Below are positions 51,801 through 60,068 of a stretch of 64,000 bases of DNA, in pieces; position 1 is the stretch's first letter; every line of letters begins with the position of its first letter. Source of the stretch: an uncultured Lachnospiraceae bacterium (lineage in GTDB: Bacteria; Bacillota; Clostridia; Lachnospirales; Lachnospiraceae); contig CAUEYX010000008.1 of assembly GCA_959022495.1 (NCBI GenBank), forward strand, positions 35,513-99,512. The letters run 5' to 3'. The translations under genes were made by a program, and so were the position numbers. The notes under the pieces are model-generated. The model saw only the letters and a list, made by a program, of their open reading frames with translations. It searched no databases and was not told the origin of the DNA.

Positions 51801-52141
51801 TTCTCGATGATCGCGGTGAACGCCACATCGTATTCTCCCCCGTTGCAGACAATAGTAAATTTACCGTGTTCCACATGTCCTGGCAGAAGTCCGCTGCCGT
51901 CATATGTATAATAAATATTGACCGGATTGCCGTCAAAGCCCTGCTCATCACAATGGACGCGGTAAGAGGAGGGATATACAAGACCGCGTATGGTCCCCTC
52001 CCCCTGATTCTGGAGCGAAAAACTCCCCCTGTATTTTTCACCTTCCCCGACACGCATAATAATCCGCGTCTCCGGAAAAATGATCTCCGGCTGTGGGATA
52101 TGGAAATCCCCTTTGGCAAATCGCTTGATCTTATTCTTCAA
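48848..52141 (-). CDS. Giant Ig-like/alpha-solenoid protein (DUF5717)
   Basis: About 1097 residues, with no signal peptide or clear transmembrane helix. The N-terminal region has an Ig-like beta domain (about 20-115: VGEGEKYRGSFSLQNQGEGT) and a second one (about 205-300). A long helical solenoid (about 300-950) follows, then a C-terminal beta domain and a charged tail. The start is probably TTG at 52139-52141 after AGGTGA; an in-frame GTG three codons upstream has no good ribosome site. It is the first gene of a three-gene operon. The function is not known; it is likely a scaffold for the Hsp70-like partner. Confidence 0.75.
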   Translation of the reverse strand: MKNKIKRFAKGDFHIPQPEIIFPETRIIMRVGEGEKYRGSFSLQNQGEGTIRGLVYPSSYRVHCDEQGFDGNPVNIYYTYDGSGLLPGHVEHGKFTIVCNGGEYDVAFTAIIEKPFVMTSYGKIQSLEDFKKLSFRDAAEAVKLFRSRDFYEILKYEDKRIQALYDNMRKWELDQQALEEFLVGCKQKEKIFLTLEEESRAFISLTEARKETFTIKKNTWGYLEMDVRTEGDFLTVEHTRVTTEEFIGNSYRLEYFLDVDKLHKGSNFGRIIIESPYECLTYEVVVEKDVKRDEERRANDREFAGIIRNYLKYESGRMELSDWVEEAVRRINHLREMDSKNEFYLLFHAHICLIGGRGIEAKGILESYNYNRFAIGKDVELSSYYLYLTTFLSSDTIGQRKVAEELSRTFMKHPESWKVLCMLVEVDAEYKIYSERLRALEKQYYEEKSHSIWFYLQAFKCFRDKSSSLKKLGEFEVRVLLFAVKHKLMTRELALYTANLASQMKVFDRHLYDVLVLSYKIYHESMILTSICTLLIKGNCVDRKYFKWYQKAVEAELKIAQLYEYYMASVVPSQFHKALPRSVYLYFMHGNSLDYHKCAFLYSNLITYEDEASEIYAHYRDEMEAFAWNQLDRRNVDEQLRIIYKRFVVESAMNPDRVKALYDVCHAYWITTRVPNMKYIHVIAEDGTITQKAPYTDNGARVFLYAKTDRLVWEAKDGRHYTDSIPYESKRLFYELRYMDMCRKYINGLRRNREEEQAQELTLEIVHEKGLENYTEEEMLGLCSRTIRENNYENDDFLTYVCFELFKKQQYDKVILTYLANYYCGATPDMKVLWREARDYEVHTHKLAERILTQMLFSEALFQEAQIFEQYYAEGAYFRLQEAYLAYVSREYVVEERKIGRSVIDIICREYEKGEDTIDICKIAVLKYYAGREYSPQTRRTLKKFLQELCGRQIYFPFFLSYEKDWLIELQLWDKTLIEYKGQKGSRVMLYYQLQKGGEEPADYSTEVLTPMYENLYVKKFVLFANEKLKYYFKETIDGNSYRSDKETCVRETEPGEQGRYGRLNDILMESGVKERRKKMQEYALEDAAANHMFSQE

Positions 52142-52146
52142 ATCAG

Positions 52147-52152
52147 TCACCT
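52147..52152 (-). promoter_or_regulatory. Ribosome binding site supporting a TTG start
   Basis: AGGTGA with 5-nt spacing to TTG 52139-52141. It gives a protein beginning MKNKIKRFAKGDF. The alternative GTG lies inside this site. Confidence 0.5.
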
Positions 52153-52198
52153 ACTCACAATTCTTCTCCTGCCCAGAGGCAAAAGTACGCTACTTTGA

Positions 52199-52228
52199 AT
52201 TATAGCATTGTTCGACAGTATCTTGCAA
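52199..52228 (-). promoter_or_regulatory. Promoter of the DUF5717-DUF5716-TPR operon
   Basis: Minus strand TTGCAA, 18-bp spacer, TATAAT, about 58 bp upstream of the DUF5717 start. Confidence 0.6.
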
Positions 52229-52254
52229 CGGTGTATTCAAAGAATTTCCCACCC

Positions 52255-52274
52255 ATTGTATACAAGTATACAAT
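52255..52274. promoter_or_regulatory. Perfect 20-bp palindrome, operator-like
   Basis: ATTGTATAC-AA-GTATACAAT on the plus strand: 9-bp arms, 2-bp centre. It resembles GntR-type operators. It sits directly after the GNAT stop codon and about 27 bp upstream of the -35 box of the DUF5717 promoter. There is no T-run, so it is not a terminator. Confidence 0.6.
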
Positions 52275-52724
52275 TTATCTATCTGTATGGTCTTTTACCA
52301 TCTGCACATAGTCAAGCACCTCGTAGCCGAGCCTCTCATAGAGTGAGACCGCCCGCGTGTTATCCGCCTCAACTTCCAGCCTCATGCGGGCGGCGTCCTT
52401 CCCCTTCCCTTCTTCCAGATAAGCAAAAAACTCCCTCCCCAGCCCTCTGGAGCGGAATTTCTCACGGATATAGATTTCTTCAATCCACCAGACAAAGCCT
52501 CCCGCCTCCTGGGAATATGTTTTTGCCGTCAGTCCGTATCCCGCCGTCTCCCCTTCACACTCAAACAAAAATATCTCCGCATAATCATCCGAGCGAAGGG
52601 CCTCATCCACGGTCCTTTCGAAATGCACATCCGGGATCGGATGCAGCACTGCGTCCGAATGATAGAATTCCCGGGCCATTGAAATATAGCGTTCTCTGTC
52701 ATTTTCTGTCAGCCTGCGTATCAT
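52275..52724 (-). CDS. GNAT-family N-acetyltransferase
   Basis: 149-residue acetyl-CoA-dependent acetyltransferase. The acetyl-CoA pyrophosphate loop is RSRGLGREFF, preceded by beta-4 WIEEIYIREKF, and the C-terminal segment is VEADNTRAVSLYERLGYEVL. The substrate is unknown. The start at 52724 follows AAAGGAG and overlaps the transglutaminase stop by 4 bp (ATGA), so it is the last gene of the moxR operon by translational coupling. The long open frame upstream is a shadow of that gene. Confidence 0.88.
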   Translation of the reverse strand: MIRRLTENDRERYISMAREFYHSDAVLHPIPDVHFERTVDEALRSDDYAEIFLFECEGETAGYGLTAKTYSQEAGGFVWWIEEIYIREKFRSRGLGREFFAYLEEGKGKDAARMRLEVEADNTRAVSLYERLGYEVLDYVQMVKDHTDR

Positions 52725-54868
52725 CTGCTGTTCTCCTTTTTTCTTTTTCTGTTTTCTTCTGCCTCTTCTGCAGCCGGCAGGGGCCTCATGCCGTACACGT
52801 ACCGGCAGACCAGTCTCTTCCATGCCCCCATCTTCGTCCATGCCGCCTCCGAGAATGCGCGGCACATCCGATAAGCGTGTTTCCACGCCTCTTCCCCGCC
52901 GTCCGGGCGGTAAAAGAGGGCCTCCATCACCTGATGATAGAACCGGTCCCATTCCTCCGGGCTGATCTGGGGGTACTCTTCTTTCAGCGCCTCCAGGCGG
53001 TCCACATTCAGCTGGTCCGCAGAAACTTTCGGCCTTTTTATCCCAGGGCCTTTGGCCGGACGTTTCACAGCACTTTCTGCCGCATCTGCCATCCGCAGGA
53101 TCAGGTCATACATGGCTGGTATCCCATTCCCTTCCGCGGTATACCTGATCTGTGCCAGCATCTTTCTCCTTCTGGCCGCCGCCTGGAGCAGAAACGCCCC
53201 GGCTGCGAGAGATACCAGGGCGGCTGTCACCGCAGCCTTCACACCCCATGGAAGACCGCCTGCCGCTTCTGTCTCATTCTCCTGCCGCGCTTCCGCCTGC
53301 GGCAGCTCTTCCGCCGTTCCTCCCTCAGCCGGCAGCGTGTGTTCTTTGTCGATCCATTTCCCGTCGTACACTTTGCACCAGGCATGTCCCATGGTCCCGT
53401 CAATAAACGCACGGTAGGACCCGTCCGCCTGCTGTCGAAAAGCCGATGCCGGAACCGCATACCCTTCTACATATACAGACGGGTAACCGCACATACGGTA
53501 GAGAAGGGCCGCCGTAGTGGCAAAATGAACACAGAACCCTTTGTGGTTTTCAAACAAAAAATATTCTGCAAAATCCTTTCCTTCCGGGGTAGGTCCAGGC
53601 GCGGTATCATAGACTGCCATCGCGGCAAATGTCTCATCAATCCCGCGTCCCACGGCCTCCGGTGAACTTTTGTCCCAGTCCCGGCACAGTTCTTCCAGAC
53701 GGTCTAAACCGGAGGGATACTCCAAATACTGCCCAAACAGCTCCTCTCCCTCTTTCCTGACCGGCACCGGCCCCTCTCCTCTTTCCCAGGTCCCGCCGGT
53801 ATATCGAATTCCCGTCCGCTCAGGGACATACACCGTTCCCTCCGGCTTTGCGTGCACTACCACAATGGAAGAATGCGCACCCGGGTCCGGAGAATAAGAG
53901 CCGATCTCCCTCAGATGATCCATGCTCCCTTCTAACGCGGACGGATCATCGCCAAAGATTTCGGCCCTCTGCTCATCTTCCCCGGAGAGAAGCGTTGCCT
54001 CCTGCTGCGTTGTCTCTTCCGTTTCCTGACCGGCAGCCTCCTCTTCCGGCCCGGACTGTTCTTCCTCTTCTTGATTTTCAGAAAGACCGGATACCAGATC
54101 TTCGATCCCGCCGATCAGATCCGTGTGAATCCTGCTGCGCACGGTCTGATAAACGCTTCCCGGCATTTCACGCCCCGCATCCAGATATCTTCCGGTAAAG
54201 GCCGAGATCCACATAAGGATTGCAAATCCCCCTGCTGCCGCTAAAAACAGCACCGCTGTTCTTATGTGTGTGTTGATCGGCCCTGCTGTTGTAAAATCTG
54301 CTCTTTGAGCGCCCTTTCTTCCGAAACTGCACAGGACGCCATACATCATCCCCGCAAAGAGAAGAAGCCAGGAGGACTGCCCGGAGGGCAGAGTTCCCAC
54401 CAGCGCCCCCGCCACAAATGGAACCGCGGCCGCCACACCGGAACCCCCCTTTCCCTTCCCGGTGAGGAACACAAAGACCCACAGCATCAAAAGCGGCAGG
54501 GTCAGCACGGCTGCCGCTGCAGAAGTGATGCCACGGTCCGCCTGCCCTCCGGTAAGAAACAGAGCTTCCACAGCTTCCCATTCTCTCCAGAGAAAAATCC
54601 CCGCCGCCAGGAACACCGGGCCTGCCGTCCATTTCCCCACGCAGGAGGTCAAAAGGGAGACACAGACAGACAGAATCAAAAGCCCTCCATACAGCCATCT
54701 TATATCCAGATCAAAAGAAAAGACAGAAAGGAAGGCGTTCCACCACGCCATCCCGAGACCGGCTGCCGCCAGAGAGGAAACGATTGCCACAGGCAGCCTG
54801 TCTCTTCTCCTCTGCTTCCTGCCGCCCGGTTCTCTGTATATTTTTATCCCCGTATCTTTGGCCGACAT
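52721..54868 (-). CDS. Membrane transglutaminase-like protein (TgpA type)
   Basis: 715-residue protein. An N-terminal block of about seven hydrophobic segments (to about residue 240) is followed by an extracellular acidic linker with Glu/Gln-rich sequence. A transglutaminase-like core comes next, with the Cys in GFCVHFATTAALLYR, the His in GTMGHAWCKVYDG and an acidic residue shortly after. A transmembrane helix (GVKAAVTAALVSLAAGAFLL) and a cytoplasmic C-terminal domain complete it. This arrangement is that of TgpA-like proteins, which pair with MoxR and DUF58. The start at 54868 follows GGGAGGTGA. Confidence 0.85.
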   Translation of the reverse strand: MSAKDTGIKIYREPGGRKQRRRDRLPVAIVSSLAAAGLGMAWWNAFLSVFSFDLDIRWLYGGLLILSVCVSLLTSCVGKWTAGPVFLAAGIFLWREWEAVEALFLTGGQADRGITSAAAAVLTLPLLMLWVFVFLTGKGKGGSGVAAAVPFVAGALVGTLPSGQSSWLLLFAGMMYGVLCSFGRKGAQRADFTTAGPINTHIRTAVLFLAAAGGFAILMWISAFTGRYLDAGREMPGSVYQTVRSRIHTDLIGGIEDLVSGLSENQEEEEQSGPEEEAAGQETEETTQQEATLLSGEDEQRAEIFGDDPSALEGSMDHLREIGSYSPDPGAHSSIVVVHAKPEGTVYVPERTGIRYTGGTWERGEGPVPVRKEGEELFGQYLEYPSGLDRLEELCRDWDKSSPEAVGRGIDETFAAMAVYDTAPGPTPEGKDFAEYFLFENHKGFCVHFATTAALLYRMCGYPSVYVEGYAVPASAFRQQADGSYRAFIDGTMGHAWCKVYDGKWIDKEHTLPAEGGTAEELPQAEARQENETEAAGGLPWGVKAAVTAALVSLAAGAFLLQAAARRRKMLAQIRYTAEGNGIPAMYDLILRMADAAESAVKRPAKGPGIKRPKVSADQLNVDRLEALKEEYPQISPEEWDRFYHQVMEALFYRPDGGEEAWKHAYRMCRAFSEAAWTKMGAWKRLVCRYVYGMRPLPAAEEAEENRKRKKENSR

Positions 54869-54912
54869 CCGAACTTCACCTCCCCTTCTGGGTTTTTCTG
54901 AAAATCCCCTCC

Positions 54913-55974
54913 TCACAGACGCGGTATTCCCGGATTTTCCCCGTTCATCCATAATTTCCCCGCGCTGTCCACAGTCACGGTACTGCTGAATACAGACCCG
55001 CGGAATTCATCTGCAAAGCAGGCATCCCGCTTCTCGACCCCGCGGCACGGCTCAAGGTCCAGAAGCCGCCACACCATCTGGTACGCGCTCTCCTGGTCTC
55101 TCACCTGGCATTTTACAATCCGCTCGTCCGCTTCCTCATACCAGGCTGCCATATGGATGCACTTTTCCTCCGCAAGGGTGATAGACAGCGATGCCGCCCG
55201 CTCCACAATCCTGGAAAAATCCGCTCCGGAAACTGCCCCGGCCCTCACATCAAACCAGATGAGCACTGTACACCCGAGAGGGAACCCTTTCTCCTTAACC
55301 ATCAATGTCTCTTCTTTGGCACTCAATTTCCAATGGATATCTTTGAGAGAATCCATATCCCGGTATTCCCTTACCTGATAGATCTCGGAGGGGTCGTCTC
55401 CCTTCTTTTCCCCGGAGTACTCTTCCGCCTCTGCCTGAAACTCCCTTGTCCTGCGGGTAATCTCCACCGGCATCAATGAAAATTCCGGCATCACTTTGAC
55501 AAACCGGCTCTGCGCCTTCTGCCTCCCCAGATAAAAAATTCCCAAAAAATCATAGACCCTCACCCGCTCCAGCTTCACTTCAACCCCGCCGCAGAGGGCC
55601 GTTTCAAACTCACACCAAAGGGTCTCTTCCCCACCGGCGGGTACCACCCCTGCATATTTCCGCCTCTTTCTCTTCCGTTTATCCCCATGGACGTTTCCCA
55701 CGGTGAAAATCACTTCATAACGGACCCTGGTAAGACGGGAATGGTTTCTCACAGTCACCCCTGCACGGATGCGCTTTCCCTTCTCACCCATGGCCGGAAC
55801 CCGTTCCAGATCTGCTGTCACTTTTCTCCCGGTCCAGATCACATATGCCAGTGATACCGGCAGATACAGAAGAACGAACATAAGGAGCCCGGATGTCACG
55901 GTCTCATCATACATAAAAAACAGATACGCCGCAGCCGCAGCCACAACAAAATATCCTGCAAGCCTCTTTCCCAT
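54913..55974 (-). CDS. DUF58 domain protein
   Basis: 353-residue protein with two N-terminal membrane segments (about residues 5-45), a beta-rich region, and a DUF58 / von-Willebrand-A-like domain. The DUF58 signature is in VREYRDMDSLKDIHWKLSAK. CTVLIWFDVRAGAVSG marks the VWA-like fold, which lacks a full MIDAS motif. AGGAG precedes the start. It lies between moxR and the transglutaminase gene, the normal order for this module. The function of the module is still poorly defined. Confidence 0.88.
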   Translation of the reverse strand: MGKRLAGYFVVAAAAAYLFFMYDETVTSGLLMFVLLYLPVSLAYVIWTGRKVTADLERVPAMGEKGKRIRAGVTVRNHSRLTRVRYEVIFTVGNVHGDKRKRKRRKYAGVVPAGGEETLWCEFETALCGGVEVKLERVRVYDFLGIFYLGRQKAQSRFVKVMPEFSLMPVEITRRTREFQAEAEEYSGEKKGDDPSEIYQVREYRDMDSLKDIHWKLSAKEETLMVKEKGFPLGCTVLIWFDVRAGAVSGADFSRIVERAASLSITLAEEKCIHMAAWYEEADERIVKCQVRDQESAYQMVWRLLDLEPCRGVEKRDACFADEFRGSVFSSTVTVDSAGKLWMNGENPGIPRL

Positions 55975-55999
55975 CTTTTTTCTCCTGTGCGGTCCCTTG

Positions 56000-56953
56000 T
56001 CAGCGCTTTCTCTTAAGTGACGGGACCGGCACGCTCTCCAGCGCCCGGCGGATCACCTCATCCACCTGAATATGCCCCACCTTAGCCTTCATATTCAAAT
56101 AAATCCTGTGACTCGCCGCGCAGGGAAATACTTCCTGCACATCCAAAGGAACCACATAGGCCCTCCCCTTCATCCACGCACAGGCCCTGGCCATGGCTGT
56201 CAGCGCCACAGTCCCCCGTGGACTGAGACCCAGCTCTGTCCACTCGTTTTCCCGGGTTGCCCTGGCCAGCTCCGCGATATACCGGTAAATCCGCTCATGC
56301 ACAAAGACTCCCGCCGCCTCTGAGCGCATCGATAGAAGCTGCCCTGCGTCGAGAATGGCTTCTGTCTGTTCCGCGCCTCTGCCGCTTGTCTGTCCGCGCC
56401 TTAATATCTCCATCTCTTCTTCCACAGTGGGGTATCCCATGCTCACGCAGATCATAAACCGGTCCAGCTGGGATTCCGGCAGAAGCGAAGTCCCGGCGGA
56501 CCCCGCCGGGTTCTCTGTGGCAATCACAATAAATGGATCTCCCGTCCGGTGTGTGATCCCGTCTACGGTTACCTGCTGTTCTTCCATGACTTCCAGGAGC
56601 GCGGACTGGGTTTTGGGAGACGTCCTGTTAATTTCATCAGCCAGAAGAAGATTACAGACAGCGGCTCCCGGCTGGTAAACAAATTTCCCTGTCTCCTTCT
56701 GATAGACCGTAAAACCGGTCAGGTCCGCCGGAAGCACGTCCGGGGTGAACTGCACCCGTTTCACCTCAAGCCCCATTGCCCGGGAAAAGGCCAGGGCCAT
56801 GGTCGTCTTTCCGGTACCGGGAATATCCTCAATCAGAATATGCCCGCCCGCCAGAATCGCGGTCATAATCTTTGTCAGAATATCCCGTTTCCCCACAACC
56901 GCTTTCTCCACTTCGTTGATCACACACTGTGCTTTGTATCTGTTTACATCCAT
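56000..56953 (-). CDS. MoxR-family AAA+ ATPase
   Basis: 317-residue AAA+ chaperone-like ATPase. Walker A is EDIPGTGKTTMALAFSRA, Walker B is LLLADEINRTSPKTQSALL, sensor 1 is VIATENPAGSAGTSLLPESQ, and the sensor 2 region includes GLSPRGTVALTAMARA. MoxR proteins act in the maturation of partner proteins, often VWA or DUF58 ones, which fits the next gene. The second of two adjacent ATGs is chosen, six bases after AAGGGAG. It is the first gene of the module. Confidence 0.92.
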   Translation of the reverse strand: MDVNRYKAQCVINEVEKAVVGKRDILTKIMTAILAGGHILIEDIPGTGKTTMALAFSRAMGLEVKRVQFTPDVLPADLTGFTVYQKETGKFVYQPGAAVCNLLLADEINRTSPKTQSALLEVMEEQQVTVDGITHRTGDPFIVIATENPAGSAGTSLLPESQLDRFMICVSMGYPTVEEEMEILRRGQTSGRGAEQTEAILDAGQLLSMRSEAAGVFVHERIYRYIAELARATRENEWTELGLSPRGTVALTAMARACAWMKGRAYVVPLDVQEVFPCAASHRIYLNMKAKVGHIQVDEVIRRALESVPVPSLKRKR

Positions 56954-57045
56954 CATATACTCCCTTTGCAGAAATCAATTCTGTCTCACATTTTTCTCGA
57001 TCCTCCCGCCGTGTTCTGACAGCCGGATGTATACACTTCTCTGCC

Positions 57046-57075
57046 AGTGTACCACACTTCCTGCCGCTCAAACAA
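57046..57075 (-). promoter_or_regulatory. Possible promoter of the moxR operon
   Basis: Minus strand extended -10 TGG-TACACT with TTGTTT 18 bp upstream. It partly overlaps the preceding terminator stem. Confidence 0.45.
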
Positions 57076-57107
57076 GGGCCCGGGAAAATCCTTCCCGAAC
57101 CCTTGTT
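57071..57107 (-). terminator. Terminator after the BceAB-type transporter genes
   Basis: AACAAGGG (57071-57078) pairs with CCCTTGTT (57100-57107), with additional GGGAA/TTCCC pairing inside. The T-run is short. Confidence 0.5.
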
Positions 57108-57163
57108 AATTCTCAGCTATTCCGATGTTCACTTTTCAACTCAATAATCGTCTTATTGACCCG

Positions 57164-59158
57164 TCATCTCACAATCCGGTAGTATTCCCTGGACGTGATC
57201 ATATACACAATCACATAGAACAGAGCGAATACCCCCGTCACTCCTGCCGTACACACAATGAACAAAGAAACATCGGACACATACATTACCTCAAGAAGCA
57301 TGGTCATTACCCGGAAAGCAAATGCCACATGGAGGAACATCCCCAGCAGAGGCAGAAAAAACACTGCCAGAATCTGACTTCGGATCGTGCGCCGTACTTC
57401 CTTTCTGTCCATTCCCACTTTCTGCATGATCTGGTAGTTCTCCCGGTCGTCATACCCCTCGGATATCTGTTTATAGTAGATCATCAGCACTGTCGAGAGA
57501 AGCAGGAGTGCCCCCACAAAAATACCGATGAATAAAGCGCCTCCGTTCATTACATAAGTAGATTCCCTATAATCTTCCTTATACTCCACATGGGCCGCCG
57601 GGTCAGCCTCGATGATTCTCTCCCTCAAAGACCGGACCATTTCCGAGCATAGTTCTCTGCTGCCCTCCAGGTCAAACCATACATGGTATCCCACATGGTT
57701 GTACTCTTCTGAAGAAAATCCATAACTTACTGCCAGCTCCTCCACAGAAGCCACATCCGGAAGAATGACGTAGAACATATTCACCACGTTGGACATCATA
57801 CCTTCCGCCACAAGAGGTACATTTTCCAGCACTTTTTTTACCTGATAGGGCACATCGCCGAGCTGGATGGAGCCATAGCTATACTCGTCGTACGGCGCGT
57901 ATATGAGGGCTTCTCCCTGCTCAAGTGTGCTGTCATCCCCGGTGACTGCATTATAATCCTCCAAGGGCACAAGGACCATGCCCCGGTAAGACTCGGCAAA
58001 ATTCTCCTCATCCCAATGAGCTGAGGCATTTCCGAATATAGCCGTATCCCCCTTTATCACGCACGGAAGCAGAAAAGAACGGTAGGCAAGCTTCCTTTTC
58101 AATGTCACTCCGGATTGATCCGCACTCTCTTCTATGATCTGCTCCACATGCCCACGGGTTTCTTCCGATCCATCCGGTATGCTCATGGTCACATCCTTCG
58201 GGAACTGCGTATCCAGTGAATTTTCGATCCCGGCATAAAGACAGACACACATGGAAAGGACAACTACCACAGCGGTACTTAAAATACAGATATTGGCAAG
58301 TCCCGCCGCATTCTGCTTCATGCGGTACAGCATACCGGACACTGCCGTGAAATGTTTCGTCTTATAGTAATAGTTCTTGTTTCTTTTCAGCAGTTTTAAC
58401 AGTACAATGCTCCCCGATATAAAGAGCAGATAAGTACCGATGATAACCAGGATTACAGCGAAGAAAAATACGTTCACCGCCGTCAGCGGAGAATCTGCTG
58501 TCTGGGCAATATCGTATCCGGTCCCCAGGGAAACAAGGCCCAGCAGGGCGAGCAGCCATTTGCCCCTTGGCTCTTTCTCCCCAGCCCTGGACGCGCCCAC
58601 CAGCTCGGAGAGCTTTGATCGTCCGGCGCGGTAAAGATTGTACAGCAGATTGACCAGAAAGACCGCCAGAAAAAGTTCCACAGTCTGAAAGAGCGCCTCC
58701 GGCTCTACCGCAAAATCTAAAGGGACAGGGAAGTGTACGACTTTCAGAAAAATAAGAAACAAAAGTTTCCCAAGGGCCAGCCCCATGAGCAGTCCTGTCC
58801 CCAGGCTTACAGCTGCTGTAAGAAATGTTTCCCAGATCATCATCAGGCAGAGATTTTTCTTGTCCATGCCCATCACCTGATAGAGCCCCAGTTCCTTCCT
58901 CCGCTGCTTGATCAGAAAACTGTTTGTATAGAACAGAAAAATGAAGGAAAATCCCCCTGTAATCACGTTCACCCACTGCATCACTGTGCGCACTGCCGTG
59001 CCTCCCCTCATCTGCTCAAGCCCGTTGTTCATACCGATTGCGCTCAGGGCATAGAACAGCATGACCGTAAGGATGCAGGTCAAGAGGTAAGGTACAAAGA
59101 TCTTATGGTTTTTCTTCAGATTCAGAAAGGCAAGCCTGGGATAAAACGACCTAATCAC
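57164..59158 (-). CDS. BceB-type ABC transporter permease
   Basis: 664-residue FtsX-family permease for antimicrobial-peptide sensing and detoxification. It shows about ten hydrophobic segments, with a large extracellular domain of roughly 200 residues after the seventh (from IENSLDTQFPKDVTMSIPDG to VEYKEDYRESTYVMNG), which is the hallmark of the Bce family. The N-terminus is FYPRLAFLNLKKNHKIFVPY. The start is a GTG at 59158 after GGAGGTGA, overlapping the ATPase stop. The drug is unknown; bacitracin- or lantibiotic-like peptides are typical. Confidence 0.9.
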   Translation of the reverse strand: MIRSFYPRLAFLNLKKNHKIFVPYLLTCILTVMLFYALSAIGMNNGLEQMRGGTAVRTVMQWVNVITGGFSFIFLFYTNSFLIKQRRKELGLYQVMGMDKKNLCLMMIWETFLTAAVSLGTGLLMGLALGKLLFLIFLKVVHFPVPLDFAVEPEALFQTVELFLAVFLVNLLYNLYRAGRSKLSELVGASRAGEKEPRGKWLLALLGLVSLGTGYDIAQTADSPLTAVNVFFFAVILVIIGTYLLFISGSIVLLKLLKRNKNYYYKTKHFTAVSGMLYRMKQNAAGLANICILSTAVVVVLSMCVCLYAGIENSLDTQFPKDVTMSIPDGSEETRGHVEQIIEESADQSGVTLKRKLAYRSFLLPCVIKGDTAIFGNASAHWDEENFAESYRGMVLVPLEDYNAVTGDDSTLEQGEALIYAPYDEYSYGSIQLGDVPYQVKKVLENVPLVAEGMMSNVVNMFYVILPDVASVEELAVSYGFSSEEYNHVGYHVWFDLEGSRELCSEMVRSLRERIIEADPAAHVEYKEDYRESTYVMNGGALFIGIFVGALLLLSTVLMIYYKQISEGYDDRENYQIMQKVGMDRKEVRRTIRSQILAVFFLPLLGMFLHVAFAFRVMTMLLEVMYVSDVSLFIVCTAGVTGVFALFYVIVYMITSREYYRIVR

Positions 59159-59918
59159 GGACCTCACCTCCCCCGGCAAGAACGGTCAGCGCGGCCGCGA
59201 TTTTCTGATACAGCTCCTCATCCGTCAAATTGCCCCTGTAGATTTGATGGTACACCTGGCCATCCCGGATAAAAAGCACTCTGCCCGCGCTGCTTGCCGC
59301 TTTCACGCTGTGGGTTACCATAAGGATCGTCTCTCCCTCCCGGTTCATCTGGGAAAAGAGTTTCATCAGCCCGTCTGACGAACGAGAATCCAGTGCCCCG
59401 GTGGGTTCATCTGCCAGGATCAGCTGGGGGCGGGTAATCAGCGCCCTGGCCACTGCCGCCCGCTGTTTCTGCCCGCCTGAGACTTCGTACGGATACTTTT
59501 TCAGCAGTTCCTTAAGTCCCAGCCGCCCGGCGATGGGGTCCAGTTTTTCCTTCATCTGTTCGTATTTCTCCCCGGCAAGAACAAGCGGAAGAAAGATATT
59601 ATCCTCTATGGAAAAGGTATCCAGCAGATTGAATTCCTGGAATACAAACCCCAGATTCTTCCGGCGGAACGCCGCTAATTCCTTATCTTTAATCCCGCCC
59701 AGATCGCGCCCGTTTAAGCGGACCGTCCCCCCTGAGGGTTTATCCAGCGCGGCAAGAATGTTAAGGAGGGTTGTCTTTCCTGACCCGCTCTCCCCCATAA
59801 TGGCCACGTATTCTCCCTGCTCCACAGAGAAACTTACATCAGAGAGCGCCTGCACCTGGCTGGCCCCAAATCTTGTGGTATATATTTTTTTGACATTTTT
59901 CACTTCCAGCAATGACAT
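59151..59918 (-). CDS. BceA-type ABC transporter ATPase
   Basis: 255-residue ATPase of the MacB/LolD/BceA group. Walker A is GESGSGKTTLLNILAALD, signature YEVSGGQKQRAAVARALI, Walker B LILADEPTGALDS and switch MVTHSVKAAS. Length is that of BceA. The start at 59918 follows GAGAGGAGA; a longer upstream frame is discounted. It overlaps the permease gene by 8 bp and is preceded by a promoter with a BceR-type site. Confidence 0.92.
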   Translation of the reverse strand: MSLLEVKNVKKIYTTRFGASQVQALSDVSFSVEQGEYVAIMGESGSGKTTLLNILAALDKPSGGTVRLNGRDLGGIKDKELAAFRRKNLGFVFQEFNLLDTFSIEDNIFLPLVLAGEKYEQMKEKLDPIAGRLGLKELLKKYPYEVSGGQKQRAAVARALITRPQLILADEPTGALDSRSSDGLMKLFSQMNREGETILMVTHSVKAASSAGRVLFIRDGQVYHQIYRGNLTDEELYQKIAAALTVLAGGGEVRD

Positions 59919-59954
59919 TTTTGATCTCCTCTCTGTCTTTTTCTTTCTATCTGT

Positions 59955-59983
59955 ATTATAAAAAGACAGAAGGCAGCCTTCCA
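59955..59983 (-). promoter_or_regulatory. Promoter of the BceAB-type operon
   Basis: Minus strand TATAAT -10, 17-bp spacer and a poor -35 (TGGAAG). A weak -35 is expected for a promoter needing an activator. Confidence 0.5.
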
Positions 59984-60013
59984 TAAGCCTGCCTTACAAA
60001 CATTCCCCTATCC

Positions 60014-60027
60014 TTACATTTTTGTCA
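60014..60027 (-). promoter_or_regulatory. Predicted BceR-type operator
   Basis: Minus strand TGACA-N4-TGTAA, matching the TNACA-N4-TGTAA pattern recognised by BceR-like regulators. It lies about 30 bp upstream of the -35 region. Confidence 0.7.
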
Positions 60028-60068
60028 CTTTAGAGGAGTCTTTCTCTCCCTGTTCTTTATGATATCTT

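Noticed and set aside
52208..53665. 485-codon open frame on the plus strand
   Set aside because: It lies opposite the GNAT and transglutaminase genes, which have clear motifs and ribosome sites. Its translation is Pro/Ser/Arg/His-rich without recognisable domains, as expected for an antisense shadow.
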